Assembly (NCBI GenBank): GCA_963776845.1
Contig: CAVZOJ010000024.1
Location: forward strand, 16,462 to 80,461
Direction of reading: 5' to 3'
DNA length: 64,000 bases
Source: Roseitranquillus sp963776845
Lineage (GTDB): Bacteria; Pseudomonadota; Alphaproteobacteria; Rhodobacterales; Rhodobacteraceae
Program-made: the position numbers and the translations under genes
Shown: positions 27,660 to 36,416 of the stretch, in pieces
Position numbering within the stretch: position 1 is the first letter of the stretch
How the letters are laid out: each line of letters opens with the position of its first letter
Notes under the pieces: generated by a model
The model's database searches: none
What the model was told of the DNA's origin: nothing
What the model saw: the letters and a program-made list of their open reading frames with translations, nothing else

Positions 27660-29234
27660 TTACTCGCCCGCGGGAACGATCTCGTAGGCGCGGGTCTCCT
27701 GGTCGGTCCGCGGCTCGAACTCCAGCGCATCGGCGTCGGCGGCCCAGACCGTCTGCAGGATCACCGTCGGGATCAGTGCCCGGTCCTCCATCGCGATCTC
27801 GGAGGCCTGCTCGTAGAGCGCGCGCCGCTCCTCGGCGTCGAGCGTCTGCGTGCCCTCGTCGAAGACCGCGTCGAACTCGGGGTTCGCATAGCCGGTGCGG
27901 TTGAAGTTGCCGAAGCCGTCCTCGGGGTCCTTGCTGTGGACGAGCGCGCCATAGGTGTAGGCCGCCTCGCCCGTCAGCGTGCCCCAGGCCGACATCGTCA
28001 TCGTGTATTCCTCGTTGGCCGCGGCCGGAAAGAACACGGTGCCGTTCAGCGCCTGCGCGTTGACCGTCAGGCCAAGCCGCGACCACATCTGCGCCAGCGC
28101 CTCGCAGACGACGGCATCGCCCGGCACGCGGTTGTTCGTGCAGGTGAAGTCCACCTCGAAACCGTCGGGATAGCCCGCCTCGGCCAGCAGCTCCTGCGCC
28201 CGCTCGAGGTCGTACTCACGCGTGGGCAGCGCGTCGGAATAGCCGAAGAAGCCCTCGGGCATCAGCTGGTTCGCCGGCGTGCCAAGACCCTCCAGCACCA
28301 CGTTCACCAGCACGTCGCGGTTGATCGCGAGGTCGAGCGCGGTGCGCACCCGCACGTCCTGCAGCGGGTTGCCCTCGACCTCCTCGCCATTGACCGTGAT
28401 CGGCTGCGGCTCCTCGTCCTTCACGCTCGGCGCGACGTTGAGGATGTAGACGGAGTCCGCGGCGAAGGTCTCGATCTCGGGGTCGCCCTCCATCGCCAGC
28501 ACGTCGGTCGCCGGCACGTAGTTGATCAGGTCGACATCGCCCGAGCGCAGCGCCGCCACGCGGGCGGCGTCGTCGGGAATCTCCTTGCGGACCACGCGCT
28601 CCCACGCCGGCATCTCGCCCCAGTAGTCCTCGTAGCGCTCGAGCACCAGGTCGCCCTTGGGCTCCCACGAAACGAAGCGGAACGGGCCGGTGCCGATCGC
28701 CGCCTCGCCCGCGTTGAACTCCTCGTTGCCGACGTCGGTGCCGGTCTCGTTCGGGACGATGAAGAGGCGGGTGAAGTCGTTCGGCAGCGCCGGCGCGATG
28801 CCCTTGGTTTTCACCCGGATGGTGTAGTCATCGACGATCTCGGTCGAGTCGACGTACTTGGTGTAGAGCGTCATCGACATCGGGCCGGTGACCTCCGGAA
28901 TGCGCTCGATCGAGGCCGCGACGTCCTCCGCCGTGAATGGCGTGCCGTCGTGGAAGGTGACGCCCTCGCGCAGCTTGAACTCCCACGTGGTGTCGTCGAT
29001 CGGCTCCCAGCTGACGGCGAGGCCGGGCTTCAGCTGCAGGTTCGCGTCGACGTCGACCAGCGTGTCGTAGATGTGGCGCAGGGCCTCGGCCTGGCTGCCG
29101 AGCGTCGACCAGTGCGGGTCGATGGAATCCGGCCCCGCGCGCAGGCCGATGACGAGTTCCTGGCTGAAGGCCGCCGGCGCCGCGGCCAGCACGGCAAGGG
29201 CCGCGATCCCCGATCCGAGTGTCTTCCTGAGCAT
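27660..29234 (-). CDS. Periplasmic peptide-type binding protein (SBP family 5)
   Basis: A 524-residue extracellular solute-binding protein, family 5. The signal peptide (GIAALAVLAAAPAAFS) ends before QELVIGLRAG. The family signature is at WEFKLREGVTFHDGTPFTAEDV. An AGGAGGGG ribosome site precedes the ATG. Family 5 proteins bind di- and oligopeptides, nickel, opines or glutathione. The nearby degradative genes point to a peptide- or amide-type ligand, but this is inference. It is the first gene of the minus-strand importer operon and is divergent from the GntR regulator with 157 bases between. Confidence 0.93.
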   Translation of the reverse strand: MLRKTLGSGIAALAVLAAAPAAFSQELVIGLRAGPDSIDPHWSTLGSQAEALRHIYDTLVDVDANLQLKPGLAVSWEPIDDTTWEFKLREGVTFHDGTPFTAEDVAASIERIPEVTGPMSMTLYTKYVDSTEIVDDYTIRVKTKGIAPALPNDFTRLFIVPNETGTDVGNEEFNAGEAAIGTGPFRFVSWEPKGDLVLERYEDYWGEMPAWERVVRKEIPDDAARVAALRSGDVDLINYVPATDVLAMEGDPEIETFAADSVYILNVAPSVKDEEPQPITVNGEEVEGNPLQDVRVRTALDLAINRDVLVNVVLEGLGTPANQLMPEGFFGYSDALPTREYDLERAQELLAEAGYPDGFEVDFTCTNNRVPGDAVVCEALAQMWSRLGLTVNAQALNGTVFFPAAANEEYTMTMSAWGTLTGEAAYTYGALVHSKDPEDGFGNFNRTGYANPEFDAVFDEGTQTLDAEERRALYEQASEIAMEDRALIPTVILQTVWAADADALEFEPRTDQETRAYEIVPAGE

Positions 29235-29391
29235 CAGTCCCCTCCTGAAGGCGTGTTACACTTGACTGGCACACTACGCAGGCAATCCGAGTGCGCGTCA
29301 AGCCTGGGAGACGCAATCCAGCGGCGGCCACGCCTGCACTTGCCCAACAAACGTGCTTGAGCGCCGGATTGTTATTCTGCAATGTCACGAC

Positions 29392-30444
29392 ATGCGGGAC
29401 GACCGACCTGACCTGGATAACACTTTCGAGCGCCTCGCATGGGTGATCGACCGGGCGTCCTCGGTGCCGCTCTCGGTCCAGCTCCGGGGCGCCATCGAAT
29501 ACGGGATCGCCTCCGGCGACATCAGCGCCGGCACCCGGCTGCCCTCGGTTCGCAGCCTCGCCGGCCGGCTGCGCATCTCGCCCGTCACCGTCAGCAACGT
29601 CTATGCGTCGCTGCAGGACGGCGGGGCATGTCGAGGGGCGCGTCGGCTCCGGGACGTTCGTCGCCGACGGCGGCGTGTCGCACCTGCGCGCCGACCGGCT
29701 GCGCGAGGTCGAGCGGCGGGTCGACGCCCTGGTGCGGCTCGGGCGCGAGGCGGGCCTGTCGCGGGCGGGCCTCGCCTACCGCGTCTCCGTCGCCGCCGAG
29801 GAGCCGCGGCCGGTCCGCGTGCTGATGCTCGGCACCTTCCACGACGCGACCGAGGCCTACGCCGCCGAGATCCGCCCGCACCTGCGCCCCGGCGACGAGA
29901 TCGTCGGCCTGCACGACCGAGGCGGTGCGGACCAAGCCGCCGCGCGGCATCGACCTCGTCGTCACGCCCCGCACACTGCGGGTCGAGGCGGAGTCGCTGC
30001 TGCCGGGGCTGCCCGTCGTCGGCCTCACCCTGATCCCGCAACGAGGCGACGCGCGTCGCGCTCGCCGCCATCCCGCCCGAGGCGCAGGTCGCCGCGATCT
30101 CCTACTTTCCGGACTTCCTGCCGACGATGCGCGCCGGCGTCATGCGCTTCGCGCCGCACGTCACGCGGCTGACGGCGGCGGTGCGCGACGAGCCTGGGCT
30201 GCCCGGGATCCTGTCGCACGCCGACGTCGTCATCCACTCCACCGGGGCGGAGTACCTGCGCCGCGACCTGCGCCCCGACCAGACCGTGATCGAGTACCGC
30301 CACACGCCCGACACCCGCGCCATCGAAACCGACCTGCTGCCAGCCATCGACGCCGTGCGCAGCCACATCCGAGACGAAAAGGACGAACCCCTTGAGGATC
30401 AGCCAGAGCAACTGGTTCGAGGTCGAGACCTACCTGCAGGATGA
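29392..30444 (+). pseudogene. GntR-type transcriptional regulator, three frameshifts
   Basis: The N-terminus in the first frame is a GntR helix-turn-helix: VPLSVQLRGAIEYGIASG, RLPSVRSLAGRLRISPVTVS and NVYASLQDG. The continuation EGRVGSGTFVADGG is in the second frame, EAVRTKPPRGIDLVVTP in the third and EATRVALAAIPPEAQVAAIS in the first again. Each jump is explained by one extra base: in GGGG at 29623-29626, CC at 29917-29918, and near 30035-30039. The rejoined product is about 330-350 residues with an alpha/beta ligand domain I do not recognise. The true stop is unclear; one frame ends at 30395, on the next start, and another at 30444. Its place between two divergent units suggests it controls both. 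Confidence 0.75.
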
Positions 30445-31093
30445 CGATCGCTGCGTGCTGCCCCTCGGCTCGACCGAGCAGCACGCGTATCTTTCGCTAT
30501 CGGTCGACTCGATTCTGTCCGAGAAGGTCGCCGCCGATGCGGCCGAGCCGCTTGGCGTGCCAGTCTTCCCGGCCGTCGCCTACGGACTGACCCCCTACTT
30601 CATGGCGTTCCCGGGCACCGTGTCGCTGCGCCTCTCGACCTACGCCGCGCTTCTCCGCGACATCCTCGACAGCCTCTACGCCACCGGATTCCGGCGCGTC
30701 CTGATCGTGAACGGCCACGGCGGCAACAGCCCGGTCCAACCGGTCTGCGCGGAATGGATGGCGGCGCACGACGGCGCCCGCTGCCGCTTCCACGACTGGT
30801 GGCGCGCGCCCAAGACCTGGGCCTGCGTGCAGGAGATCGACCCGGTCGCCTGCCACGCCTCGTGGATGGAGAACTTCCCCTGGACCCGCCTGCCCGGCCG
30901 CGACCTGCCGGCGGAGCAGAAGCCCTTCGTCCCGTTCGACCGCCTGCGCGACCGCGACGCCGCCGCCGTCCGCGAGCTGATCGGCGACGGCAACTACGGC
31001 GGCGTCTACCAGCGGCCCGACGCCGACACCGACCGCCTCTGGTCCGTCGCGGTCGAGGAGACGCGCGCGCTGCTCGAAGGCGACTGGGCATGA
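30392..31093 (+). CDS. Creatininase family amidohydrolase
   Basis: A 233-residue creatininase-family protein. Members hydrolyse cyclic or linear amides (creatinine, or formamide intermediates) with a divalent-metal pair. Metal-ligand motifs are LPLGSTEQHAYLSLSVD and VNGHGGN, with DPVACHASWMENF near residue 150. The start is a TTG at 30392, preceded by weak sequence, and homology begins immediately. It follows the regulator and overlaps the next gene as ATGA. True creatininase is about 250 residues, but this family is broad, so the substrate is unassigned. Confidence 0.9.
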   Translation: MRISQSNWFEVETYLQDDDRCVLPLGSTEQHAYLSLSVDSILSEKVAADAAEPLGVPVFPAVAYGLTPYFMAFPGTVSLRLSTYAALLRDILDSLYATGFRRVLIVNGHGGNSPVQPVCAEWMAAHDGARCRFHDWWRAPKTWACVQEIDPVACHASWMENFPWTRLPGRDLPAEQKPFVPFDRLRDRDAAAVRELIGDGNYGGVYQRPDADTDRLWSVAVEETRALLEGDWA

Positions 31094-32189
31094 CCGAGCC
31101 GATCCTGATCTGGGGCGCCGGCGCCATCGGCGGCGTCCTCGGCGCCTACCTCGCCCGCGCCGGACATCCCGTCCACATGGTCGACATCGTCGAGCGACCA
31201 TGTCCGCGCCATGCGCGAGAGCGGGCCTGCGGATCGAGGGGCCGGTGGAGGAGTTCACGCAGGTCCTGCCCGCCAGCACCCCCTCCGAACTCAAGGGCCG
31301 GTTCTCGCGCATCATCCTCGCGGTCAAGGCGCACCACACTGGTGCGGCGCTCGACATGCTCGTCCCCCACCTCGCGCCCGGCGGCTACGTCGTCTCCGCC
31401 CAGAACGGCCTCAACGAGATCGCCATCGCCGAGCGGATCGGGGCGGAGAACACCGTCGGCTGCTTCGTCAACTACGGCGCCGACTGGCTGGAGCCGGGGC
31501 GCATCCTCTACGGCAACCGCGCCGCCGTCGCGGTGGGCGAGCTTGACGGCCGCATCACCGACCGCGTCCGCGAGGTCCACGCGCTGCTGTCCGTGCTCGA
31601 ACCCGACGCGGTCCTGACCGACAACATCTGGGGCTATCTCTGGGGCAAGCTCGGCTACGGCGCCCTGCTCTTCGCCACCGCGCTGACACCGCTCTCGATG
31701 TCCGACGCCATGGCCCGCGCCGACCATCGCAAGGTCTACGAAGCGCTTGGCCACGAGGTCATGCGCCTTGCCGCGGCGCAGGGCATCCGGCCGCTCGGCT
31801 TCAACGGCTTCGACCCCGCCGCCTTCCTCGCCGCAGACCGGCCCGCCATGGCGGCCTCCCTCGATGCCATGGTCGAGCACAACCGCCACACCGCCAAGAC
31901 CCATTCCGGCATCTGGCGCGACCTCGCCGTCCGCAAGCGCCGCACCGAGGTCGACGCGCAGGTCGGCCTCCTCGTCGACCTCGGCCACGAACATGGCGTC
32001 GTCACCCCCGCCCTCGCCCGCCTCGTCGAACTGATCCACGACGTCGAGGATGGGCGGCGCAAGCAGTCGCCCGAGCTCGTCGACCTGATGGTGCCCGCTG
32101 TGCGCATGATACCCGGCGCGCCGCGCTCGCAGCCGCACCGCGAGCGCCGGCGCGGCCGTGCCGTCGGCCGCCGGCCGCCCGGACGATGA
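31090..32189 (+). pseudogene. Ketopantoate reductase family protein, two frameshifts
   Basis: The N-terminal NAD(P)-binding motif is LIWGAGAIGGVLGAYLARAG, in frame with the ATG at 31090 that overlaps the previous stop. The frame is lost just after HMVDIVE. The family continues at HVRAMRESG and then LRIEGPVEEF in two other frames. Removing one base near 31195 and one G from GGG at 31223-31225 restores 366 codons with stop (365 residues). Later motifs are ILAVKAHHTGAALDML, GYVVSAQNGLNE and LWGKLGYGALLFATAL. The location in a catabolic cluster argues for a 2-hydroxyacid-type dehydrogenase and not pantothenate synthesis. Confidence 0.82.
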
Positions 32190-32192
32190 TCC

Positions 32193-32942
32193 ATGCACCT
32201 GAACCTCGAAGGACGCGTCTTCGCCGTCACCGGCGCCGCGCAGGGCATCGGCGCAGCCATCGTCGAAACCCTCGCCGACGCCGGCGCCACCGTCGCCGCG
32301 CTCGACATCGACGAAACCGGCCTCGGCCGGATCGCCGGCACCGCCACGACCCACCACGCCGACCTGGGCCACCGAGACAGCGCGCACGCCGCCATCGCCT
32401 CGGTGACCGCCGCGCATGGCCGCATCGACGGCCTCGTCACCGCGGCGGGCGGCGTCCGCGGCCAGGTCGGCCGGCCGGTCGAGGAGATCGGCGAGGACGA
32501 CTGGCACGCCATCTTCGCCGCCAACGTCGACGCGGCGATGTGGTGCGCTCAGGCGGTTGCGTCCGGCATGAAGGCGCGCGGCTGGGGCCGCATCGTCACC
32601 ATCTCCTCCGGCGCCGGCCTGCGCCCCAGCCTCACCGGCATCCAGGCCTACGCCGCGGCCAAGCACGCCCTCGTCGGCCTCACCCGCCAGCTCGCGCTGG
32701 AGCTCGGGCCGCACGGCGTCACGGTGAACTCGGTCGCGCCGGGCTTCATCCTGTCGAATCCCGCGACCGAACGCCAGTGGGACGCCTTCGGGCCGGAGCG
32801 CCAGAAGCAGATCGTGGGGGGCATCCACATGCGCCGCCTCGGCCGGGCCGAGGACATCGCCGACGCGGTGACGTTCCTCGCCTCCGACCGCGCCGGCTGG
32901 ATCACCGGGCAGATCCTGTCCGTCGACGGAGGACACGCATGA
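32193..32942 (+). CDS. SDR family NAD(P)-dependent oxidoreductase
   Basis: A 249-residue classical short-chain dehydrogenase. The cofactor motif is VTGAAQGIGAAIVETLAD with D38 following (LDIDETG), suggesting NAD preference. The active-site serine is in VTISSGAG and the catalytic pair is YAAAKHALVG. The C-terminal motif is SDRAGWITGQILSVDGG. It starts 3 bases after the ketopantoate-reductase-like stop, and its stop overlaps the next ATG. The substrate is unknown; two consecutive dehydrogenases imply stepwise oxidation or epimerisation of the imported compound. Confidence 0.92.
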   Translation: MHLNLEGRVFAVTGAAQGIGAAIVETLADAGATVAALDIDETGLGRIAGTATTHHADLGHRDSAHAAIASVTAAHGRIDGLVTAAGGVRGQVGRPVEEIGEDDWHAIFAANVDAAMWCAQAVASGMKARGWGRIVTISSGAGLRPSLTGIQAYAAAKHALVGLTRQLALELGPHGVTVNSVAPGFILSNPATERQWDAFGPERQKQIVGGIHMRRLGRAEDIADAVTFLASDRAGWITGQILSVDGGHA

Positions 32943-33838
32943 GCGAACCGCACGAATGGGACGAGCCGACCTGGCGCGGCCTCGTCAACCAGGTCCGCGC
33001 CGGCCGCAACCTCAAGCCCGCCTCGTGGCCCGGCGGCGCCCGCTGCGCCGTCGCCCTGTCGTTCGACAGCGACCATGAGACAAACGAGCTGCGCGACGGC
33101 GGTCTATCGCCTGCCCGCCTCTCCTGGGGCCAGTTCGGCGCCCGCCGCGGCATCCCCCGGATCAAGGCCGCGCTCGACCGCCACGGCTTCAAGGCGAGCT
33201 TCTTCGTCCCCGCCGTCTCCGCCCTGCTGCATCCGGAGGAGCAGGCAGAACTCGCGGCGGAAGGGCACGAGATCGGCCTCCACGGCTGGATCCACGAGGT
33301 GAACTCCCGCCTCGACGGCCAGACCGAGCGCGACCTGATGTTCCGCGCCGCCGAAACGCTGGAGCGGATCACCGGCATCCGCCCCGTCGGCATGCGCACG
33401 CCCTCGTGGGACTACAGCCCGAACACGCTCGCCATCGCCCGAGAGCTCGGACTGCTCTACGACAGCTCGCTCTTCGCCGACGACGACCCTTACGAGATCG
33501 TCGCCGACGGCACACCCACCGGCATCGTCGAGCTGCCGGTCGAGTGGATCCGCGACGACGCCGTCTACTTCATGATGAACCGCTTCGGCGCGCAGCGCCC
33601 CTACACCCCGCCCGAGGCGGTGCGCGACATCTTCCTGCGCGAGTTCGAGGGCGCCCATGCCGAAGGCGGCCTGTTCCTGCTGACCATGCACCCGCACGTC
33701 ACCGGATACCGCAGCCGCATGTTCATCCTCGAAGACCTGCTGGACCGCATCGCCGAGAAGGGCGATTGCTGGGTCGCCACTCACGCCGACATCGCCCGCC
33801 ACTGCGCCGAGGCAGCCGGGCTGAAAGGACAGTCATGA
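32939..33838 (+). CDS. Polysaccharide deacetylase family protein (PuuE-like)
   Basis: A 299-residue NodB-fold hydrolase. Metal-site residues are in VALSFDSDHETN (the Asp-Asp pair) and GLHGWIHEVNSR. The conserved arginine and tryptophan are in RTPSWDYSPNTLAIA, and the C-terminal histidine motif is FLLTMHPHVTGYRSR. No signal peptide is seen, so it is cytoplasmic. It therefore fits the PuuE or allantoinase-like branch, which acts on small amides, better than cell-wall deacetylases. It overlaps both neighbours by four bases (ATGA). Confidence 0.9.
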   Translation: MSEPHEWDEPTWRGLVNQVRAGRNLKPASWPGGARCAVALSFDSDHETNELRDGGLSPARLSWGQFGARRGIPRIKAALDRHGFKASFFVPAVSALLHPEEQAELAAEGHEIGLHGWIHEVNSRLDGQTERDLMFRAAETLERITGIRPVGMRTPSWDYSPNTLAIARELGLLYDSSLFADDDPYEIVADGTPTGIVELPVEWIRDDAVYFMMNRFGAQRPYTPPEAVRDIFLREFEGAHAEGGLFLLTMHPHVTGYRSRMFILEDLLDRIAEKGDCWVATHADIARHCAEAAGLKGQS

Positions 33839-34755
33839 CCTACGCCCTCGCCATCCATGGTGGCGCCGGAACCATCCTCAAGTCGCAGATGACGCCCGAG
33901 AAGGAGGCCGCGTATCACGCCGCCCTCGCCCGCGCGCTCGAGGCCGGCCAGACGGTGCTGCAAGATGGCGGTCCGGCGCTCGACGCCGCCATCGCCGCGG
34001 TCGCCGCGCTCGAGGACGAGCCGCTCTTCAACGCCGGCCGCGGCGCGGTCTTCACCGCCGACGGCCGGCACGAGATGGACGCCGCCGTGATGGAGGGGAC
34101 GACCCGCCGGGCCGGCGCCGTCGCCGGCATCTGCGGCCCCCGCAACCCCGTTCGCGCCGCCCGCGCGGTGATGGAGCGGACGCCGCACGTCATGCTCATC
34201 GGCGAGGGCGCGCTCAGCGTCGCGCGCGAGGCCGGCCTGCCGTTCGAGGACGACGACTACTTCTTCACCCAGGCCCGCTGGGACGCCCTGCAGGAGACGC
34301 TGGCGATGCGTCGCACCGGCGAGGAGGACGCCGATCCGGCCCGCCGCCACGGCACCGTCGGCGCGGTGGCGCGCGACGAAGGCGGCACGCTCGCCGCCGC
34401 GACCTCGACCGGCGGGATGACCGCCAAGGCGTCCGGCCGCGTCGGCGACACGCCGGTGATCGGCGCCGGCACCTGGGCCGACGCCACCTGTGCCGTCTCG
34501 GCGACCGGCCACGGCGAGATCTTCACCCGCTGGACCGCCGCCGCAGAGATCAGCGCGCGGATTCGCCACCTCGGCGAATCGCTCGCGCAGGCAGCCGATC
34601 ATGTGGTGATGCAGGATCTCGCGCCGAACGACGGCTCGGGCGGCATCATCGCGGTCGACGCCGCGGGGCGCATCGTCATGCCGTTCAATTGCGAGGGGAT
34701 GTATCGCGGCAGCGTCGGCTCCGACACGCCGCTCTACACCGCGATCTATTCCTGA
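33835..34755 (+). CDS. Isoaspartyl peptidase / plant-type L-asparaginase
   Basis: A 306-residue Ntn-hydrolase that cleaves itself to expose the catalytic threonine, T174 in RHGTVGAVARDE. The N-terminal motif is AIHGGAGTI, with LFNAGRGAVFTADG and ELDAAVMEG-like MDAAVMEGT. The mature chain shows ATSTGGMTAKASGRVGDTP and the typical SATGHGE. Substrates are beta-aspartyl dipeptides and asparagine. It is the last gene of the coupled plus-strand unit. Its presence suggests that the imported compound contains an isoaspartyl or asparagine-like amide. Confidence 0.94.
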   Translation: MTYALAIHGGAGTILKSQMTPEKEAAYHAALARALEAGQTVLQDGGPALDAAIAAVAALEDEPLFNAGRGAVFTADGRHEMDAAVMEGTTRRAGAVAGICGPRNPVRAARAVMERTPHVMLIGEGALSVAREAGLPFEDDDYFFTQARWDALQETLAMRRTGEEDADPARRHGTVGAVARDEGGTLAAATSTGGMTAKASGRVGDTPVIGAGTWADATCAVSATGHGEIFTRWTAAAEISARIRHLGESLAQAADHVVMQDLAPNDGSGGIIAVDAAGRIVMPFNCEGMYRGSVGSDTPLYTAIYS

Positions 34756-34768
34756 CGCGACACCTCCG

Positions 34769-34786
34769 CCGCGCAGGACTGCGCGG
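34769..34786. terminator. Hairpin after the isoaspartyl peptidase gene
   Basis: A 7-bp perfect inverted repeat, CCGCGCA and TGCGCGG around GGAC, starts 13 bases after the stop at 34755. It may help end the plus-strand operon. No T run follows, so support is positional only. Confidence 0.35.
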
Positions 34787-34962
34787 CATCGCCTCGGCCA
34801 CCGCCAACTTGCTGCCGACTGCGGCTAGTGCTGCCGCGCCGGGGGCCGAAGCGATCGGACGAGCGCCAGCAGCGCAAGTGAACCGACGTACGCCTTGCGC
34901 GATACCAATCGCGAACACCGCAGAGCACGGCCGGAACAGGGCCGGCCTGTGCCGTTAGCGCC

Positions 34963-35014
34963 CGGGCGAAAGCCCGACGGGCGCCGCGGGGGTCGATCCC
35001 CCGCGGCGCCCGTC
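34963..35014. terminator. Strong hairpins between convergent genes
   Basis: Two stem-loops sit before the convergent decarboxylase stop at 35031. The first is CGGGC-GAAA-GCCCG at 34963-34976, with a GNRA loop. The second is a perfect 17-bp stem, 34976-34992 paired with 34998-35014, around a TCGAT loop. This is the strongest simple palindrome in the intergenic DNA of the window. With plus genes on the left and a minus gene on the right, a bidirectional terminator is the simplest reading. The rest of the 275-base gap shows no gene. Confidence 0.65.
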
Positions 35015-35030
35015 CTCCCCTCCCCGTAGC

Positions 35031-36173
35031 TCAGGCGGCCAGGCTCAGGACCGTCGCCACCTTCAGCGCGCCGAAGCCGTTGAACCGCGTCACCGTCGCG
35101 GTGGAGTACGCGCCGAGGCCATGGAACACGACCCAGTCGCCCTCCTCCATGTCGCCCGGCAGCGCCAGCATCCCCGGCAGCCGGTCGAGGCTGTCGCAGG
35201 TCGGCCCGAACACGATCCGGTCGATCGCGGCGCCGTCCCGCCGCGCGCCGTCGCCGTCGCGCACCTCGATCCGGTCGATCGGCCCGATCAGCGGCAGCTC
35301 GGCCAGCCCGCCATAGATCCCGTCGTTCAGGAACACGTGGCTGCCGTCGCGCACCGCGCGCACCTGCGCGGCAAGGCTGAAGGCCTCGGCGACCATCGCC
35401 CGCCCCGGCTCGCAGACCAGCTCCGGCCGCGCCGCGCCGAAGGCCTCGCCGGTCACCCGGTCGATCAGCGCGAAGATGTCCTCCAGCCGCGGGTCCTCTC
35501 CCCGCACGCGATGCGAGGGGAACCCGCCGCCCACGTTCAGCCGCGCCACGCGCACGCCGGCCTCGTCGCCGATCCAGGCCGCCGACCGGATGTAGGCGTC
35601 CCAGGCCATCGGATCGGTGCATTGCGTGCCCGGGTGGAACGTCAGCGACGGCACGAAGCCCAGCTCCGCCGCCCGCGCCAGCAGGATCGCGGCGTGCTCG
35701 GCCGTCGCGCCGAACTTGGCGCCGAAGTCATAGGCCGCGCCCTTCACCGGCAGCTTGAAGCGCACCGACACCTCGGCGCCCGCCGGCGCCAGCTCGCCCA
35801 GCTTCTCCAGCTCGCTGCCCGAGTTGACGCTGAACGACCGCACCCCCAATTCGACGGCGCGCGAAATCTCCGCCCGCGAGCGGACCGGGTTGTTGTAGTG
35901 CATCGCCGCACCCGGCGCGTACCGCGCGATCAGCTCGATCTCGCAGATCGAGGCGACGTCGTAGCCGCGGACACCGGCCGCATCGAGGTTCTCGATCACC
36001 GCGACGTCGGGGTTCGACTTGACCGCGAAGGTCACCAGTCCCGGAAAGCCGGTGAGGAACCGCTTCGCCGTCGCCTGCAGGATCGCGGGCGAAAAGAACA
36101 GGACCGGATCCTCGGGCGCGACGCTCGCGAGATAGTCCGACGGACGCGACCAGATCGAATGTGAAAGTTCCAT
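35031..36173 (-). CDS. PLP-dependent ornithine/lysine-type decarboxylase, fold III
   Basis: A 380-residue alanine-racemase-fold decarboxylase of the eukaryotic-type ornithine/arginine/diaminopimelate group. The PLP lysine is K52 in TFAVKSNPDV. The phosphate loop is RLNVGGGFPSH, the acid region is CEPGRAMVAEA and the catalytic cysteine is near 326 in FGPTCDSLDRLP. HPGTQC and the GxYST motif GAYSTATVTRFNGFG are also present. Cys in GPTCDS favours ornithine or lysine decarboxylation to putrescine or cadaverine. The gene is monocistronic. The 243 bases upstream contain a 21-bp palindrome but no gene. Confidence 0.92.
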   Translation of the reverse strand: MELSHSIWSRPSDYLASVAPEDPVLFFSPAILQATAKRFLTGFPGLVTFAVKSNPDVAVIENLDAAGVRGYDVASICEIELIARYAPGAAMHYNNPVRSRAEISRAVELGVRSFSVNSGSELEKLGELAPAGAEVSVRFKLPVKGAAYDFGAKFGATAEHAAILLARAAELGFVPSLTFHPGTQCTDPMAWDAYIRSAAWIGDEAGVRVARLNVGGGFPSHRVRGEDPRLEDIFALIDRVTGEAFGAARPELVCEPGRAMVAEAFSLAAQVRAVRDGSHVFLNDGIYGGLAELPLIGPIDRIEVRDGDGARRDGAAIDRIVFGPTCDSLDRLPGMLALPGDMEEGDWVVFHGLGAYSTATVTRFNGFGALKVATVLSLAA

Positions 36174-36350
36174 GTGCCCCGGGCTCCTCTGCCATGGGGC
36201 GCAGCCACCTCTTGTCCCGGCGGTCCGGTTAGGGAGACGCTTGCGCGTTTCGCTATCCGGCTGGGGTGCGGGTGGTGCCGCCCTTGCCCGGGATGATGCG
36301 CGCCATATGCAGCCAGAAACGACCGACGAAAAGTGTGGAAGTGGCGCGAA

Positions 36351-36371
36351 ACGTCGTCATAATGACGACGT
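36351..36371. promoter_or_regulatory. 21-bp perfect palindrome upstream of the decarboxylase
   Basis: The sequence has two 10-bp arms, ACGTCGTCAT and ATGACGACGT, around a single A. It lies 178 bases upstream of the decarboxylase start and 46 bases past the end of the DUF6636 gene, so it is in intergenic DNA. A symmetric dyad of this size is typical of a dimeric repressor or Lrp-type operator. An Lrp family gene starts about 550 bases away. Confidence 0.55.
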
Positions 36372-36416
36372 GGCAAATCAAATCGCCTGCTGTGTGCCCG
36401 GCGCAACGGTGCGCCG

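Noticed and set aside
31090..32189. panE for pantothenate synthesis
   Set aside because: The family is broad and the gene sits in a coupled catabolic set, so the specific biosynthetic name is not supported.
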